Positions 12,921-25,984 of a DNA stretch of 64,000 bases are shown piece by piece. Location: positions 2,657,733 to 2,721,732 of the forward strand of contig JAGGNK010011114.1 in assembly GCA_017590115.1 (NCBI GenBank), given 5' to 3'. Each line of letters begins with the position of its first letter. Within the stretch, counting starts at the first letter, position 1. The notes beneath the pieces are model-generated. The model was not told the DNA's origin. It saw only the letters and a program-made list of their open reading frames with translations, and made no database searches. Source of the stretch: Montifringilla adamsi. Lineage: Eukaryota; Chordata; Aves; Passeriformes; Passeridae. The position numbers were made by a program, and so were the translations under genes.

Positions 12921-15136
12921 CTGGATATAAACTATTTCTGGAAGAACCTTTAGCAGAAATGTCAAAAGAATAGCTGCTCAGATCCATCATTTCCCTCTTA
13001 GTTGTGCTTGGCTCTTTCCTAATTTTGTAACCAAGGGCTTGTAGGAGACCTGATGGATGCTCCTTCCTTTTTGATGCTGTCTGGGCATGGCTGGAACTTC
13101 ATCACTGAGAAGGAGACCTGCCTGTAATTACTGGGCCTGTCCTCCTGATGAAATTGTCCCTTGAAAGGGACTTTAAAACAATAAGACAAGCTTTGTTTCA
13201 TTGAGCAATTCTGGTATGTCCATTCTGTTCTGAGGGTCATGATGGAAACTTCATTCTGCTCTGTGTGACTGGGGAAGAATCCAGCATTTAATTCTCCCCT
13301 GGTTCTTGCTGCATCTCTTATTTGTGTAAATAGAAGGCACAAAAGAGACCAGTAAGGTTTTTTTTTTGTATCAAGTGGACTGATTTTTCATTTGTGTGTG
13401 TTTCCTTCTATTTTTTTTTTCAGTTTCCTCTTGTGTGTGTCTTTTGCTTTCTAATACCTCTGCTTTTTCCTTCTGCCAAGCGCCAGTTTTTAGATTTGTG
13501 TCACATTTCCTTCTCCCTCCTTTCCTGCCCTCTGAAGTCTTCACTGCTTTTAACCAGGGTCTTGTTTGATCATTGCATTAGTCTCTGCTAAGACTTGCAT
13601 CAGCAGAGATGATCTGTAGCACTAATGGCAAACAAAGCCTGTGATGTCTCCCACTTTCCTTTTCTTTTGCTACTGGAGCTTGGATGTGCAAGGGTTAGAA
13701 GGCATTTACCCCAGAACATCTTGTGCTGACCTTGCAGAAGTTTGATGAACTTAAATGTATTAGGAAGTGTTTAAATCCAGGCAAAGCCGTGGAATCTAAG
13801 CACTTGTTAGAGACATGAAGAGTGCTAAAGCCTCAAAGCATTTAAGAAACTGCTGCATTTTTTAAAAAAAAAATAATCTCTGGAATGTGATTGATTAGTG
13901 TATCTACAATAATTTAATAAGTCATTTCTAAGCCTTAAGTGGCTGAAGATTTTTTTCAGGACTACCAATTGCCTTAATTTTTGTCCAAATCTCTATTTAA
14001 AATGTTAGTGAAGAACCTGGAAGCTGCAGATGGAGACATTTGATTTCTCCGATTCTAGCTGGTGTGGAAGCAGTAATCTCTGAAATCAGGGTTGAGGAAT
14101 TATTTCACACTATAGCTAAGCTCAATGCCTCCCCAGTTCTATAAGGAGAGAAAGAGATACAATCATTAATTGGCTAGTGGTCTCTGTGGTGTGATAGGCA
14201 AGATGAAAAACTGATTATAACTGCAAATTGGTATTGGGAGATCTAAAACACATCACATGTTTTCCAAGGTGCACAAGCATGTTTGGGCAAGGTGAGTGTG
14301 TATATCTATTTATCCCTAGATGTCCCCCTCTATTTTCTGTCTGAAGCTGAATCAGAAATGCTGATGAGCATGTCAAGAAGAAAATTGATCAGTGTTCATA
14401 GAAAGAATTCAGACCACTGGGACTCTGGGCACTGGGTTTTAGTTTTGGTTAAATGCAGCAGCAGTTTGAACAGGCTTTTGTGTCCTGTAGGAAGCTTTAG
14501 GAAAAGTTTTTATAGGGAGATACTTGCTAAGTGGTTGGTCTATGATAATGGATCAAAAAACCCAAAATCTCTGCTGTGTGCTAGAGAGAAAACCTCTGAG
14601 GGGAGGAGGGACACTTTCAGTCACCTTGGATGTGTGAAATATTAATGCCTGATACAAAAAGGACACCATAAATGCTGATAAGAATTCATGAAGGAAATAA
14701 GTTTTCCTTTTCAATCATACTCTATCTACAGAGAAGAAATATTGTCACACTGACAACAGTGTTTCCTCTATAGGTTCCTCATGCTCTTTCCAGTGCAGAA
14801 TGCTTATTTATCTCTGCAGTTGCTTGAGCAACAATCTCTTGGCTGCATCAGGCAGGGTTCTCCCCTCTCTGGAGCCTGCAAGTCCCTGCACAGCAATATT
14901 TGTTCTTCAGGTGCACTCCTTTCACACCACTTCTTCCTGTCCCCAAAGGCTTCTTGGCCTTTTTCTTCCTCTCCTGCTCCCCTGTATCCCCTCATCAGCT
15001 GTGTATACCTTCCAATAGTTGGTTGTTTTTCTTTTTTGTAAGTGGGAACAAAACTCTTATTCAGCATCTTTCTAAATTAGATCATTGAGGGAGGAGGAAC
15101 AGGAGTTTCCAGGTACTTATTCCCAACTGAAGTGCC

Positions 15137-15257
15137 TTTTTTTGTTGTTGTTTTGGTTTTTTGGTGTTTTATTGGTGTTTTTTTTGGTTTTTTTTTTTTT
15201 TTGGTTTTTTTGGTGTTTTATTGGGTTTTTTTTTTGGGTTTTTTTTTTTTTTTTGGT
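15137..15257. repeat. T-rich low-complexity tract with GG punctuation
   Basis: About 120 bases consist almost only of T-runs broken by G, GG or GGTG, including two copies of 'tttggtgttttattgg'. The apparent + frame here (15085-15336) is a Phe/Trp/Gly run and is not a gene. Confidence 0.95.
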
Positions 15258-16364
15258 GTATGTGTGTAAATTTAAATGTAATTTATCTGTAGGGAATTAC
15301 AAGATGTCTATTGTGAGAGGGCAGCTCCACCTCTAGGGATTAAAACAAAGATTTAAAGTATTTCCTATGTTTTTGGGGTTTTTCTTTTTTCATAAATCAT
15401 ATTGTTCTGCATTTTATTAATCAGTTGAAGATCTTATAATGAGACAGTGGAGAAATCAGCAGAGTTAGGTCTTGGATATGTGAAGTTTCCTGGCTTGGCT
15501 ATAAGCTGTTGTGTGGCTTCTCACAATGGCTTTTGCTTCCTTGTGCATATTAGAATCATCATTTCACAGTCTTTTAAGGTTTCTCTCTGAAAGTAGTACA
15601 CAACACCTGCCTGTTGTTATAAGAGAGAGAGTGACAAAGCTGAAAAAGACCTTCAGTGCTGGGAGCAGTGTGGGTCAGCATCCTCTTTACACAAAAGGAT
15701 GGGGTAGCTATTTGTAAAAAATTTTTTTTCTGTGTATGGATGTTGTCCATTCTGTATTGCCAAATCTAAAATTTACCATCAGCCTTGTTTCTGAATGCAG
15801 TGATAGCAGTGCTTTCAGTTGTGGTTTGTTTGTTTGACTTGTGGGTGAAACAACAGGGAGCCCACAGATGGCATCTAATATTTAGGCAGGAAGAAGTCAG
15901 CACCAATGTCACAGAGGAAAGTGTTATAAATAGAAAATGTGTCTGCAGAAGAGCTAATTAATTTACAGTGAAGACACTAAGCAAGATAGCTGGTGCCAAA
16001 TTCATGCAGGAATATTTTAAACTGACATTTTTCTCAGCCTTCAGAATAACTTCCACGCTGCTCCAGCATGAGGGGGTGTAAAGAAGCTGTGGGAAGTCTG
16101 GTGGTGTGTTTCCAGCTTTTCTGAACACAGGTTCTGCCAAGTGGAACTCTGCCTCAGTGGTACAGCCTGTGCTGGCAAGGGACAGAACGTGCTCAGCTAT
16201 CTCATAGCTTTTGGTGGCAGCAAGCATCCCCTCACCCTTGGGGAAGTGCAGGGATGCAGCCCTAGTGAGAAGTCACAGCACACAGTAATTCCTTCAGTGC
16301 TGAGGTGGGGCTGTAATCGAGTTAAGCAGCAACAACAGATGGGTTTGTTCACTTGTTGGTTGGC

Positions 16365-16411
16365 TTTTTTGTGTTTTTTTTTTTTTTTTTTTTTCTTTTT
16401 TTTTTTTTTTT
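16365..16411. repeat. Poly-T tract
   Basis: About 47 bases of T are interrupted only by GTG and one C. They create Phe runs on + and Lys runs on - in overlapping frames. It could be the reverse of an old poly-A tail, but no retrosequence is recognisable on either side. Confidence 0.95.
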
Positions 16412-19400
16412 CCCTTGGTGAGGTTTAAGACCTGGATTTGACGTCTCTGGTTAAATGATACTTCACCTTCCCTCCCACATCTGGCCCTTCCCTTTTGTGC
16501 CCTGGGTGCAGATGAATGCCTTGTCTGTTCCCTGTGCCTCGCCTTGAGCCTGAGATCTGTGCCATAATTTGGCTGGAGTTTGATAAGATGCAGACACGAA
16601 TTCAATCTGTTGTAACTAAACCTCACCATTTATAAATCTCTTGATGATACTGAGGCTTTAAGCAATTTTTCCTCTCTGTCTCTGATAGATGGGGCAGAGG
16701 CAGATCTGGTGTGAATGCCAGCCAAACTGTGAGAATGTAGCACAATACTTGGGTCCGGTGCTTGGTCAGTTATTTTTTTATATTTAAGTTAAATCAACAC
16801 AAATTTCTTTCACTTTGCCAGTGCTCTTCATTTTTATGCAGTTAAATACTTCTATTTCATGGTGACTTCAAGTATCCAGCTTTGATATCAAGGATTTTTT
16901 AATTCCCTATTTGGTATTGGGAGGCTCTCAACACTTATTCAAGGTATGGGTTACATGATTTTGGAATATCTGGGGAAACTTTCCACAGCAATAAATCTCT
17001 TTCTGCTTGGAATAAATTCACGTATGGTGTATTGTCCTGGGTCTTGCAACAACACAATCTGGTAGCTCTTGAAAAATAGCTGTGTGAAATATACAAATAA
17101 AGAGACTAAAAGACCTTGACATAAAATCTTCCCAATTTGGCCTTTAAGGATTTTCTTTTTGTTGTTGTTTAATTTGCTTGGTCACCTGACTTCTCCAGCC
17201 ACTCTTGTGATCACAGTAGATGCAGTACCAGTGCTACTCTCTCTCTTCTAGCCCTTGACAAAGTTGCTGGCTGTTGTATTTATCTCTAGAAACATCATTC
17301 AGGCCTCCTTATGCAATAGCCCTGTTCAAATATACATTTTCTCTCATAGTTTTTAGCCTCACTGAAATTTTCCCCCTTCTTCCCCCTCCTCTGCCTCTTC
17401 CCCACCTCCAGCTCCAGTCTAAAGCCATATGGACTCCTTCACTCTGAGCACTAACCTTTGATGAATACGCCCTTTATTGCTGCTCACTCCCAGTCTGTAA
17501 GGAGCAAGACTGATTTTGCAACTGGTTTATTTCATATCCTAAAATCATCCTGGGTAAGGAAGGATCACAGAAGTTCTGCATCTGAAAGTTGTTTTTCACC
17601 CGATGAACAAGTTCAGCAGAGTTAATCTCTTCATAAAGCCCAAACCATTCCTTACTAATGAGAACCACGTGCACATCAAATAGCACAGGTCCTGGAGAAA
17701 AATACTTTGATGCTCCAAATACAGAGCATCTTCAGGTTAAATGCTCCAGGAGACCCAGGGTGGTGGGAGAAAGTGGAGGTGCAGAATGGAAATGGGGTTT
17801 TGGGGATCAGCATCCAAGTTGTGTGCAGGGAGACAGGAGCAGGTGACAGCTCCGGTCACTGTGCAGGGGCTTTGTGCTGAATGCAGCCCCAAGCTAACAC
17901 CAGAGCAAAGATCTCATGTGAAGTGTATCTTTTCTTGCAATTAGATGCCAGGAAAAATACCAGGGGTCTAGGGAATTGTCAAAGAAATATTTCATGCATA
18001 CAATCTGAGTTTTGAGGCGCTATTAAAGTTGATGTCATCACTTGTGATGTCACTCAGCTCCATTTTCCATTCAGAGCGTAAACCAGAAACAAACTTGCCC
18101 TCAAACTGGAATTGACTGGAAACTCCTTCTGTTTGGAGGAGTTCAACCACCTATCTGTGTTTGAGGGCACTGACCAGGGATGGAGGAAGGATGGAACAAA
18201 ATCCATCGTGACCTGGAGCACGGGAGGGGAAATCATCACTGCAAGCAGACCATGTGCTGTGGCTGGGGGTAAATGTGCAGGCTTTTTGTGCATTTCTAAC
18301 CAAGATTAATTACATCTGCTCTATTACTCTCTGTGGCATTGCAACGAGCACACAGCTTCACAAGTTCACCATTTGTGCATCTGTGTTTACATGAAATGTT
18401 TCAGCTTTATTTCTTGCAATGATTATTCTTTCACTTCTAAGGACAGCTCAGACACTTATGTCTGTGTAAAAGGATGCACTCCCATTTTCTTTCACTTATA
18501 CCAGTTAGACCAGTAGCTGATCTGTGTCAAATAGTTCCTTGCAAATGCATCACTTTTCTGCTTGTCCTTAGCTTTTCACGGGGTGACTTCTGAAGTGCTT
18601 GTCCTCACACATGAAAGACAAAAATAACTGTTTGGGTAAAAATGCATTACTAGGGTTGAATCCTCGGGTATATCAGAAGGTGTACATAGGATTTTAAAGG
18701 TGCCTTTCCACTCTTGCAGGTATTGAGAAGCCATTAGACCCCTGCATAAATGTTGCTGGTGGTTTTGTTTCTGAAAGGCTCTGTCCAGCAGAGCAGGGTT
18801 ACCAGCACACAACCTGTCTGGCCCAGCTGTGCCTCGTTCTGCAGAGGGGGGTGAGGGTGTGGATGTTGGGAACATGTGCAGTGCTGGGTTTTTTTGGACT
18901 GTATTCACCTTGGAGTTGCTTTTTTTGCAGCAAGGTTGCAATGTGTAGTCAGCCCAGGTTAGCACAGCTGATGCTGTTCCTGTGAGTCCCTGCCACCTTC
19001 CTCTGCCTCCTGCCACTATCAGTCCACCTAAGGGAAAGAATTCTGTTAGCTGCAGGATCCTAATCCTAATCAGAACCTGCCCTTCTGATTGTCATAGTTC
19101 TTATTTGTAACTGTGCTGCGTGCATTTGTACCTTTTTTTGGTTTTAATCCATCCATAATCAGGGGATGCTGTTCCCTTCTGATCCCTTGCTGCGTCCCCT
19201 CCTGGGCTGGAGACAGTTCAGGTTCCAGAAGCTCCACCTGGAAGCCATCCTGCTGCTGCTCCCCCTGCCTGCCCCACAGGGAGTGATAGCCTAATAGTTT
19301 ACACGTGTATTTCAATTATCTCTTCCCTGCTTTCCAGCTCTGGTACCTGCCCTGCATCCATCACTGTGCAACAGCAGCTCTGGCTGTAGCACCCAGGCTG

Positions 19401-19507
19401 CATTAAAGCCCTGCTTTGATGGATTCCTGATAAAGATTAAGGTTGCTGACATTTTTGTGCCCTAGCTCAGATAGAGCACGCTGGCTTTGATTATTCTCTG
19501 TTCCACC

Positions 19508-19570
19508 CCAATATAAATCTGAGTCAGTGGAGTTATGCAGATGCAAGGGGAAAATCAGATGTGCTGCCCA
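19508..19570. repeat. Possible second trace of the palindromic repeat
   Basis: 'aaatctgagtcagtggagtt' followed by 'atgcagatgcaaggggaaaa' and 'tcagatgtgctgccc' resembles one half of the repeat type seen at 37988-38056 (core 'gtcagtggagtta'). It is diverged and could be coincidental. Confidence 0.3.
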
Positions 19571-21606
19571 GGCCTTTTGATGTCACCAGCTGCCTGCTCT
19601 GATTTGCATCCATTGCTGCAGAAGGAAAACAGGAGCTCACCTTGTAAGCAATCACCCCAAATTCAATAATTAATCCAAGAGCGCACAGTCTATGTCATAG
19701 CTGGAATTATTGTGCCAGGTTTCATCACTCTGCCTTCCTTTGTATCTCCCTGGTAACTGGCTGTGACAGGGGAAACAATCACTTGGTTTCCTTAACCAAA
19801 ATGTTAAAATGGGAAACACATTAAGCTTTAGGTGCTAAAAGGGTTTCTGGGGTGAGATGGGGAGGAGGAAGGGTGTGGAAGCCTTGAACCAGTGATGCTC
19901 ACTTTGACAACATTGTTTTTATGCAAGCAAAGCCCTCCCAAAGTAATTTAATATTTTTGTCTTCCTGCAGCTACAAATAATCAATTTATTTCTCTGTCAC
20001 TGCCCTGTGCTGTATAGAAGGGCTTGTTCTCCAGCTGCAAGAAAGCAAAACATGTTTTATTGAGCACCTCAGTTCAAACCTCTGCAGGGCTGGCCCAAAT
20101 GCCACTCTGGCTGTGGATCCCAGGCTGAATACTTCTAGTTTTGAGGGTATTTTCCCCTCAAAGATAAAGGAGGCCACCTTGATTTCCTTTTGTGGCTCAA
20201 GCAAGATCTTAAGGAGCCAAAGAAGCTGAGGGTTTGGGCCACAGGGAAGCTGGGACACTGTGCCACTGACGGTCCTGGTGTGGCTCTGGTGACACTCTGG
20301 TGTGGCTGTGATTTCTCCTGGGGACTTGCAGAGAGGTCTAAAATGACCCTGTGGTCTAAAGAGGAACAAGACTGTTGAAAGTTTGGAGAGAACAGGTGAA
20401 GAAGGTCTGGTCTAGAACCCAGTGGTTTTGGTCCATGCTAGTTAATTCAAATGTTTCACTTTTAAATAAAAAAAAAAAATCCAATATCTATGTAATGGTT
20501 TTTTGTTTGGTAGTTTTTGCTGGGCTTTTTGGTCTTTTTTTCTTTTTTTTAATAAAGAAGTAGCAAGGAACCAACTTCTGTAAAGGCTGGGACATCTCTG
20601 TGTGTGTCCAGAGGTATAAACATAAACCTTTATAGGATTTTTCACTCTAAACCTGGAAAAGGCTGGGGAACTGAAACTCTTGCAGCTTGAGCCACAGCTA
20701 AATATGAAATTTTAGGCTCCCAAGATAAATTTGGTTTGTGGGCATTTAGAATATGACTTATTTTCAAACCTGGGTGCTGGGAGTTGCAGGAGCTGGTGAT
20801 ATCATGACTGTAAGTGAGCAAAATCTGCCTGTTTGCTCAACTCTCCCTCATCATCTACCTTTCTTCTCTGTCTTTTCTGATTCATGTTTCAGACCACAAA
20901 TCATACAGAAAGATGCCCTCTGTAGGTCACTTTATGGAGCAGTGATTTACTCGCAGATGCTGCCCCAGGTACTTTCCTGTCAGTGTGTCTTAAATCTCAG
21001 GCTGCAGGCTTGCAGCTCACCAGTTCCCTGCCATGGGCACGTCTGTGGCTTCTGATTACAAACCTGCATTACCATATTCTGTGTAATAGTTGCTTTTCAT
21101 TATCTCTCTGCAATTTTCCAGCCCTCTACCCAGCAAGAAAAAAAGAAAAAAAAAAAAAATCAGCTCTTCATAAATTGTGAATAAGCTCCTGTCACTTGTG
21201 ATCCATTGGTTTGTAGAAAACCATTAATTGTGATTCCTCCTCATTAATTCCGGCTATGAAGATCATGCAGAGCCCAGTGTTGCATTAAGCTTTTTATTGT
21301 TGAGAGACAGCAGTAAGCCATGACCTTATAAAGCCTAGCAGGCAGTATTTTTATTAGTATATAAGATATGATGCATTATACCTGCCATTTCTGTGATTTT
21401 CATGGATGGTTCATAGCTCTTAGGAACTCGGTGCTTGACATTTAAGATGGATACAGCACCAATTAATTTAAAAACACAAACTTCCTGGCTATTCCCATTA
21501 TTGAATTAGCACAGTATTGTGAACCACTTGCCTCCTGTGTGTGAGGAACAATTCATGAGCAGGACATCAATGTTAATGCTGTTTTAACCTTTCCTTTTTT
21601 GCTTAG

Positions 21607-21684
21607 GGATGGAACACTTGATGAGATGCTTGCATCTTCTAGAAAAAGTGCTCATTTCAGCCAGCTACACTGACCTGCTTATTG
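21607..21684 (+). other. Candidate exon (78 nt), unproven
   Basis: The acceptor-like tract 'cctttccttttttgcttag' ends at 21606 and the donor-like TTG|GTAAAG follows 21684. The 78 bases are a whole number of codons. One frame is open throughout (starting MEHLMRCLHLLEKV); another is open until a TGA near its 3' end. The product is unrecognised. The donor is weaker than in the other candidates. Confidence 0.1.
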
Positions 21685-24074
21685 GTAAAGTGATGGGGAA
21701 ATGTGCTTTTGGTGCAGGTTATAACCTGGACATTTTGGGATTCAGACTTGCTTGGAAAAAGCAGGAACCTGTTAGCAGGAATGGGGTCAGGGTAAAATCT
21801 AGCCCTAGCCCCAGCAGCTGGAGGTTAGTGTCAACTAAAATAATTATCCTGTTGCTTAGAGAACATAGTTGAAAGTGTAATTAAAACACTCAGCTGAGCT
21901 GGCATAGCCCAGGAATTTTTAAAAAGTCACTTTTCTTCCAGTTTTGCCCCAAACTGTTATTGTTCCCACTCGTGTCTGGATATGAAAAGTTCTCGGCACT
22001 GAATTATGTCCCCTCAGAGAGGACAAGCAGCTGCATAAGATACCAAACAGCCAAGAAGTTTTACCTCTGTGTACTGTGCAAGAGAAAGCAGCTTTGACAC
22101 ACAACAGATAAGAGAGAGATTGGTTGTTTTAGTGCCTGTGTTTATCTTTGAGGCTGTATCAGCAGCCCAAGAAAAGTTGACTCTGCTCTCAGAGTGAGCC
22201 CTGCAGCTGCAGGCTTCATCCTTGGAAACCATTATGGGCTTTACCTTCTCTGTAGCTGCTTGTTTGAACTTCCTAGAAATGTTTGAAGGTATTGGAGAGG
22301 GATCTGCTGCAGAATTTCACAAACTGACCTCAGTATCTGGAAAGCTGTCTGGAACTGGAGGAGGAGCAGCAGCAAAATTTTCAGACCTGTGTTTAACTGT
22401 GTTTACTTTGTGATATCTTTATCAAGAATGAGACCCATTTTTAAGAATGAAGCTCCATTATCAATCATTTACATGAAGTTTTCAGGATCAGTAAAGTAGT
22501 TCAGATTTGGATAACAAGAGCACAAACTGCTGTGGGAATTGTCAGGTTTAAACTGATCAGGATACAAACACTGTTAGTTTGGAAACGAAATAAAGGTTAA
22601 AAAAGTGCATGCTAAGCCACCAAGCAGGAATAACAATCATAAAGTGGCATTCAAATAGCTCTGCTGGGGAAAACTGCTAATTGTTCCTCTTGGGTAAATA
22701 GGTAAAGGAAGAGAGTAGCCTCAGGCTAAAAAATTACAGCCTTTAGCCAGACAGAGAGAGACCTTCTGGGTGTCTCAGCAGCTGCTGGAGGTTTGGGTTC
22801 AGCAGTGCCAAAAGGACAGGGGGGTGAAGGGAGGTGCCTTGAGGAGGGGCACTCTGGGCAAGAGACAATTCTGATGTCCTTAAACTACAAGTAGCTTGAG
22901 AGATCCTGCTCCTTGACAGCAGGCTGCTCCTTAAAATTGACAAATAGCTTACATTTTAGCCTGATAAAATTAATTTTTCTGTCATCTTTTGGTGTCTCAA
23001 AACACTTTTTGCTTTTATTTTAAAAGGAAGTCAAGGGAAGAAATAACTTCTAAGAGAGTTAGCACTGTGTGCTGAGCAATGTAAAAGTGTAAAGATCTAT
23101 TATATCCACACTGTAAGTTTGGCCTGCTATGTCTCTGCCTTAAAATTCAGTCTAATCTGGTGTGATGTATTCCCAAGATGCCACATGAAAAATGAAGTAT
23201 TTGCCTTTTTAGAAACTGCTTCAGTCCTAAGCCAAAACATCCATAAAGCAGCAGCTACTGTTTATCCACTTGCACAGAAACCTCCACAATGTTTTACACT
23301 TTTTGGATCCAGTTACAACAAATGTCACAAGCTGAATAACAAACCTTATTCCCAGAGATTATTGATGGTGCTTGCAACAAACAGGAAAACAAGTAAAGAG
23401 GGTGGGAGTCTGACTGCTCTTTGATCTCAATGTGCAGCGAGAAAAAGCATCAGCCGAGCAGAGGGATGGATGGAGGAGGACATTGGCAGGACAGCTTCTG
23501 ACCTTGTGTCCAAAGACTGCCAAAACTCCACAGGGTTTTTCTTGTTGATAAATGAAATAGCTTCTAAATACACTGCTATTGCCATTTATTCCCCTTGCTG
23601 TTGCCTCACTCCAGAATTGTGGCAGCTTCCAGGTGATTCCTGTCAAGCACTGGAGGGGAACTCTCCACTGACACGGAAATCTCTGCACTGATTCATTCAC
23701 TGTAATATTCATACTCTTCTGATCCTCAGGACTTAAATGAACCTTTGCTGGCTCTTCAGCCACAGTATATTGTGTTAATCTATCAATCTAATTAGTGCTT
23801 TAAATGGAGATTCTGTTTGGGAATGAGGAATGGAGCTGGGAGGTGAAGTGGGAGTTGGACACAGAGCTCGTTGAGACAGCAGAAACCTAACTTTGTTCAG
23901 GGAATGTCCTAAAACACCCCAAGATGTATATGTGGGACTTGGCTCATGTCAAACAACCAAACTGCTCTGGCTTGGAGAGCAGCAGGTGCAGGAATTGCTA
24001 TTCCTGGAAAACTTGATGAAAATGTAGTTTATTCTGATTTCATCTGAGAAGCTGATTCTTGACCCAGTGAGGTT

Positions 24075-24122
24075 GCTCTGCAGATCCATTTCTTTGCTCT
24101 GCAGATCCATTTCTTTGCTCTG
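24075..24122. repeat. 21-bp tandem repeat, 2.3 copies
   Basis: The unit 'gctctgcagatccatttctt' plus one T occurs at 24075-24095 and 24096-24116, with a partial third copy 'gctctg' at 24117-24122. On the minus strand it makes a short peptide frame repeat NGSAEQR, which explains the repetitive look of that frame (24040-24240). Confidence 0.95.
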
Positions 24123-24574
24123 CTAGGACGTTTCTAATGTAAAGGTGTGGGGCTGGCTTAGCACTATGTGCTCTTACCCTTCTGGGCCATTTCCATGTAG
24201 TACTTGAACCCTTTGGGCTGGGGAATTTTGCAAAAGCCATACAGATATCTATGGCCTACAGCGAGCTGCTGATTTGTCTCTTCTGTTTCAGCTAGAGCTG
24301 TCTCCATGGTGCTTACCCAGAATATTGGAACATAAAAGAGTTGTTTCTTCTATTTGTTGCAGCAACAGGCAATTGAAAGACTAAAATAAATGTAATATTC
24401 TCAAAATAAATCTAGGGAAAACCAGCAGCCTATCTTCAGCATTCTGGCAGCCAGTGTTGTATTTGTTTTTCTTTGCTCTGAGTCAAACTGTGACTTCTCT
24501 CAGCAAAAGGAAGCCAAAAGCATATATTGGGGTGGTTCTGTGAATAGCTGCAGCATTGATGGCATTCAAATAAG

Positions 24575-24675
24575 TGTGTTTTACCCAGCTGTTTAGGACA
24601 ATGTGCTGCATAATTGGTGTACCATAAACAGAGTGATTATTGACGAGCACAGCTGTCATTTCTATAGTCAGACTG
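24575..24675. promoter_or_regulatory. Possible conserved noncoding element
   Basis: It is complex, non-repetitive sequence with 'ctgcataattggtgtaccat', 'aaacagagtgattattgacg' and an E-box-like CAGCTG at 24588-24593. It is flagged only because its motif texture differs from the surrounding low-complexity DNA. Confidence 0.15.
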
Positions 24676-25242
24676 GATGGAGAATCTGGGAGTCACATAT
24701 GATGAAAATCTGGTGGGTCTGTTTTGTCATTCTTAATTTGTGGGCTTCTAGAAGAATCTAGAAGACTTCTCAAACGAACATAATCTGCTTGTCTTTTGTG
24801 CAGGAAAAGCTGTAATCACTTTCCTCATTGAGATACAGCACTGTTTCTTTGTGGGTGCAAAGGGAAGTAATCAAAGCAAAGTTAATCAGGGCTTTTGAAT
24901 GTGGGCTGGGGATCTTTGTTTGTTTTGTCAGTTTATTTGTTTTAAATGATGATAGAAAGTAATTTTTAAAACAAGAAAGTCGCTCTTTTTTTTTTTTTAA
25001 TCATATTCAGTAATCACATTTTGAAAACTTAATGTGCTGAAAAGACCAGGAATAACTTCTTGGTCAGAAATAACTTCATTTCCAGATATGAGCTACTTTG
25101 CTGAGACTGTGAAATAATAAGAAACTGGCTCAGGGTAGGAATCTGTCCAGTTGCAGAAGCTCCCTAAACAGATATGCTGTAGAAATCAGAATGGACTTCT
25201 TCTGCTGGTGTTGTGATCTTCCAGGCAGAGGAAAGGGAGAGA

Positions 25243-25275
25243 ATTCCTTGATGGATAAACATTTCATCAAGGAAT
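25243..25275. repeat. 11-bp inverted repeat, 11-nt loop
   Basis: Arms 'attccttgatg' (25243-25253) and 'catcaaggaat' (25265-25275) are exact reverse complements. It is a simple hairpin-capable sequence with no neighbouring gene. Confidence 0.85.
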
Positions 25276-25514
25276 GGCTGGAGGAGAACTGACTGTTAAT
25301 GGTATGAGGGGTCTTCTAGCTTCAATAAAGTCATGTACCACTAACACATCTGGCCTCATCAAGAGTCTCTTAATTAGGTTTAATTTTCGGGTAAGTGCAG
25401 CTCTGTTAGCTGGATGTGCTCAGGTGCTCTCCTGCTGTGAACTCCCCAGGGGAAATTAAAGGCTTCCAAAAGTGAAGAGGAAAAGATAAGGCGTAACACT
25501 TTGTAATTCCTTAC

Positions 25515-25572
25515 CGTGGTCCCTTTGTGTCCAGCTGAGATCTCTGCTGGCCCAAAACTACAAATAAGAGAC
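25515..25572 (-). other. Candidate minus-strand exon (58 nt), unproven
   Basis: On the minus strand the acceptor is strong: 'tctttcccccttttccccag'. After 58 bases comes ACG|GTAAGG, a good donor. Two frames are open (SLICSFGPAEISAGHKGTT and LLFVVLGQQRSQLDTKGPR). Neither is recognised. This has the best polypyrimidine tract of the exon candidates in the window, but nothing else supports transcription. Confidence 0.14.
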
Positions 25573-25984
25573 CTGGGGAAAAGGGGGAAAGACTCTTCTC
25601 CCTGTTTCTGTCCAGGGAGGGAATGCCTCTCTATTATAAGGACCATGTAACAGAAATAGGAGCAGAACAACACCAGACACTGTCCAACACAGTAAGAAAT
25701 CCTGAATGAGTGTCTACAGCTTGGGAAGATGGCTGGGGTGCTTTTTGTTGGGTTGTTTTTGTTTTTTTTTAATCAAAGAGTAGAAGAACTTGTAATATGA
25801 AGCTAAGCTATGACTTTTTGTTAAAGAATAAAAATAAAAATAAAACAAAAACCACACACCCCCTGCAAATTTGGAATGGGACTGTGAAGAATTTTAATGT
25901 ATTAGACTTCCCCTGAAAGCCCACAGGCAGCATCCTAGGTAGCTATGGAGGAGACCTGATGAGAAACACGTGAGGTGAAGCTCT

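Larger units (their letters stand above)
6335..18000. other. No gene seen; unique noncoding DNA with T/A tracts
   Basis: Apart from the tracts, the short exon candidate at 8972-9012 and the TAAT-rich block at 12.8 kb, I see only unique AT-rich sequence. The longer frames (9666-10034 on -, 13019-13342 on -, 14283-14645 on +) lack domains, splice support or a plausible promoter. Confidence 0.7.

Noticed and set aside
15085..15336. Phe/Trp-rich 83-codon + frame
   Set aside because: It is a translation of the T/G simple-sequence tract.
19638..19700. Minus-strand donor AAG|GTGAGC at about 19.64 kb as a coding exon end
   Set aside because: All three frames upstream of the donor contain stops within the candidate exon.
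24040..24240. Repetitive NGSAEQR peptide
   Set aside because: It is a direct consequence of the 21-bp tandem repeat, not a repeat protein or CRISPR.
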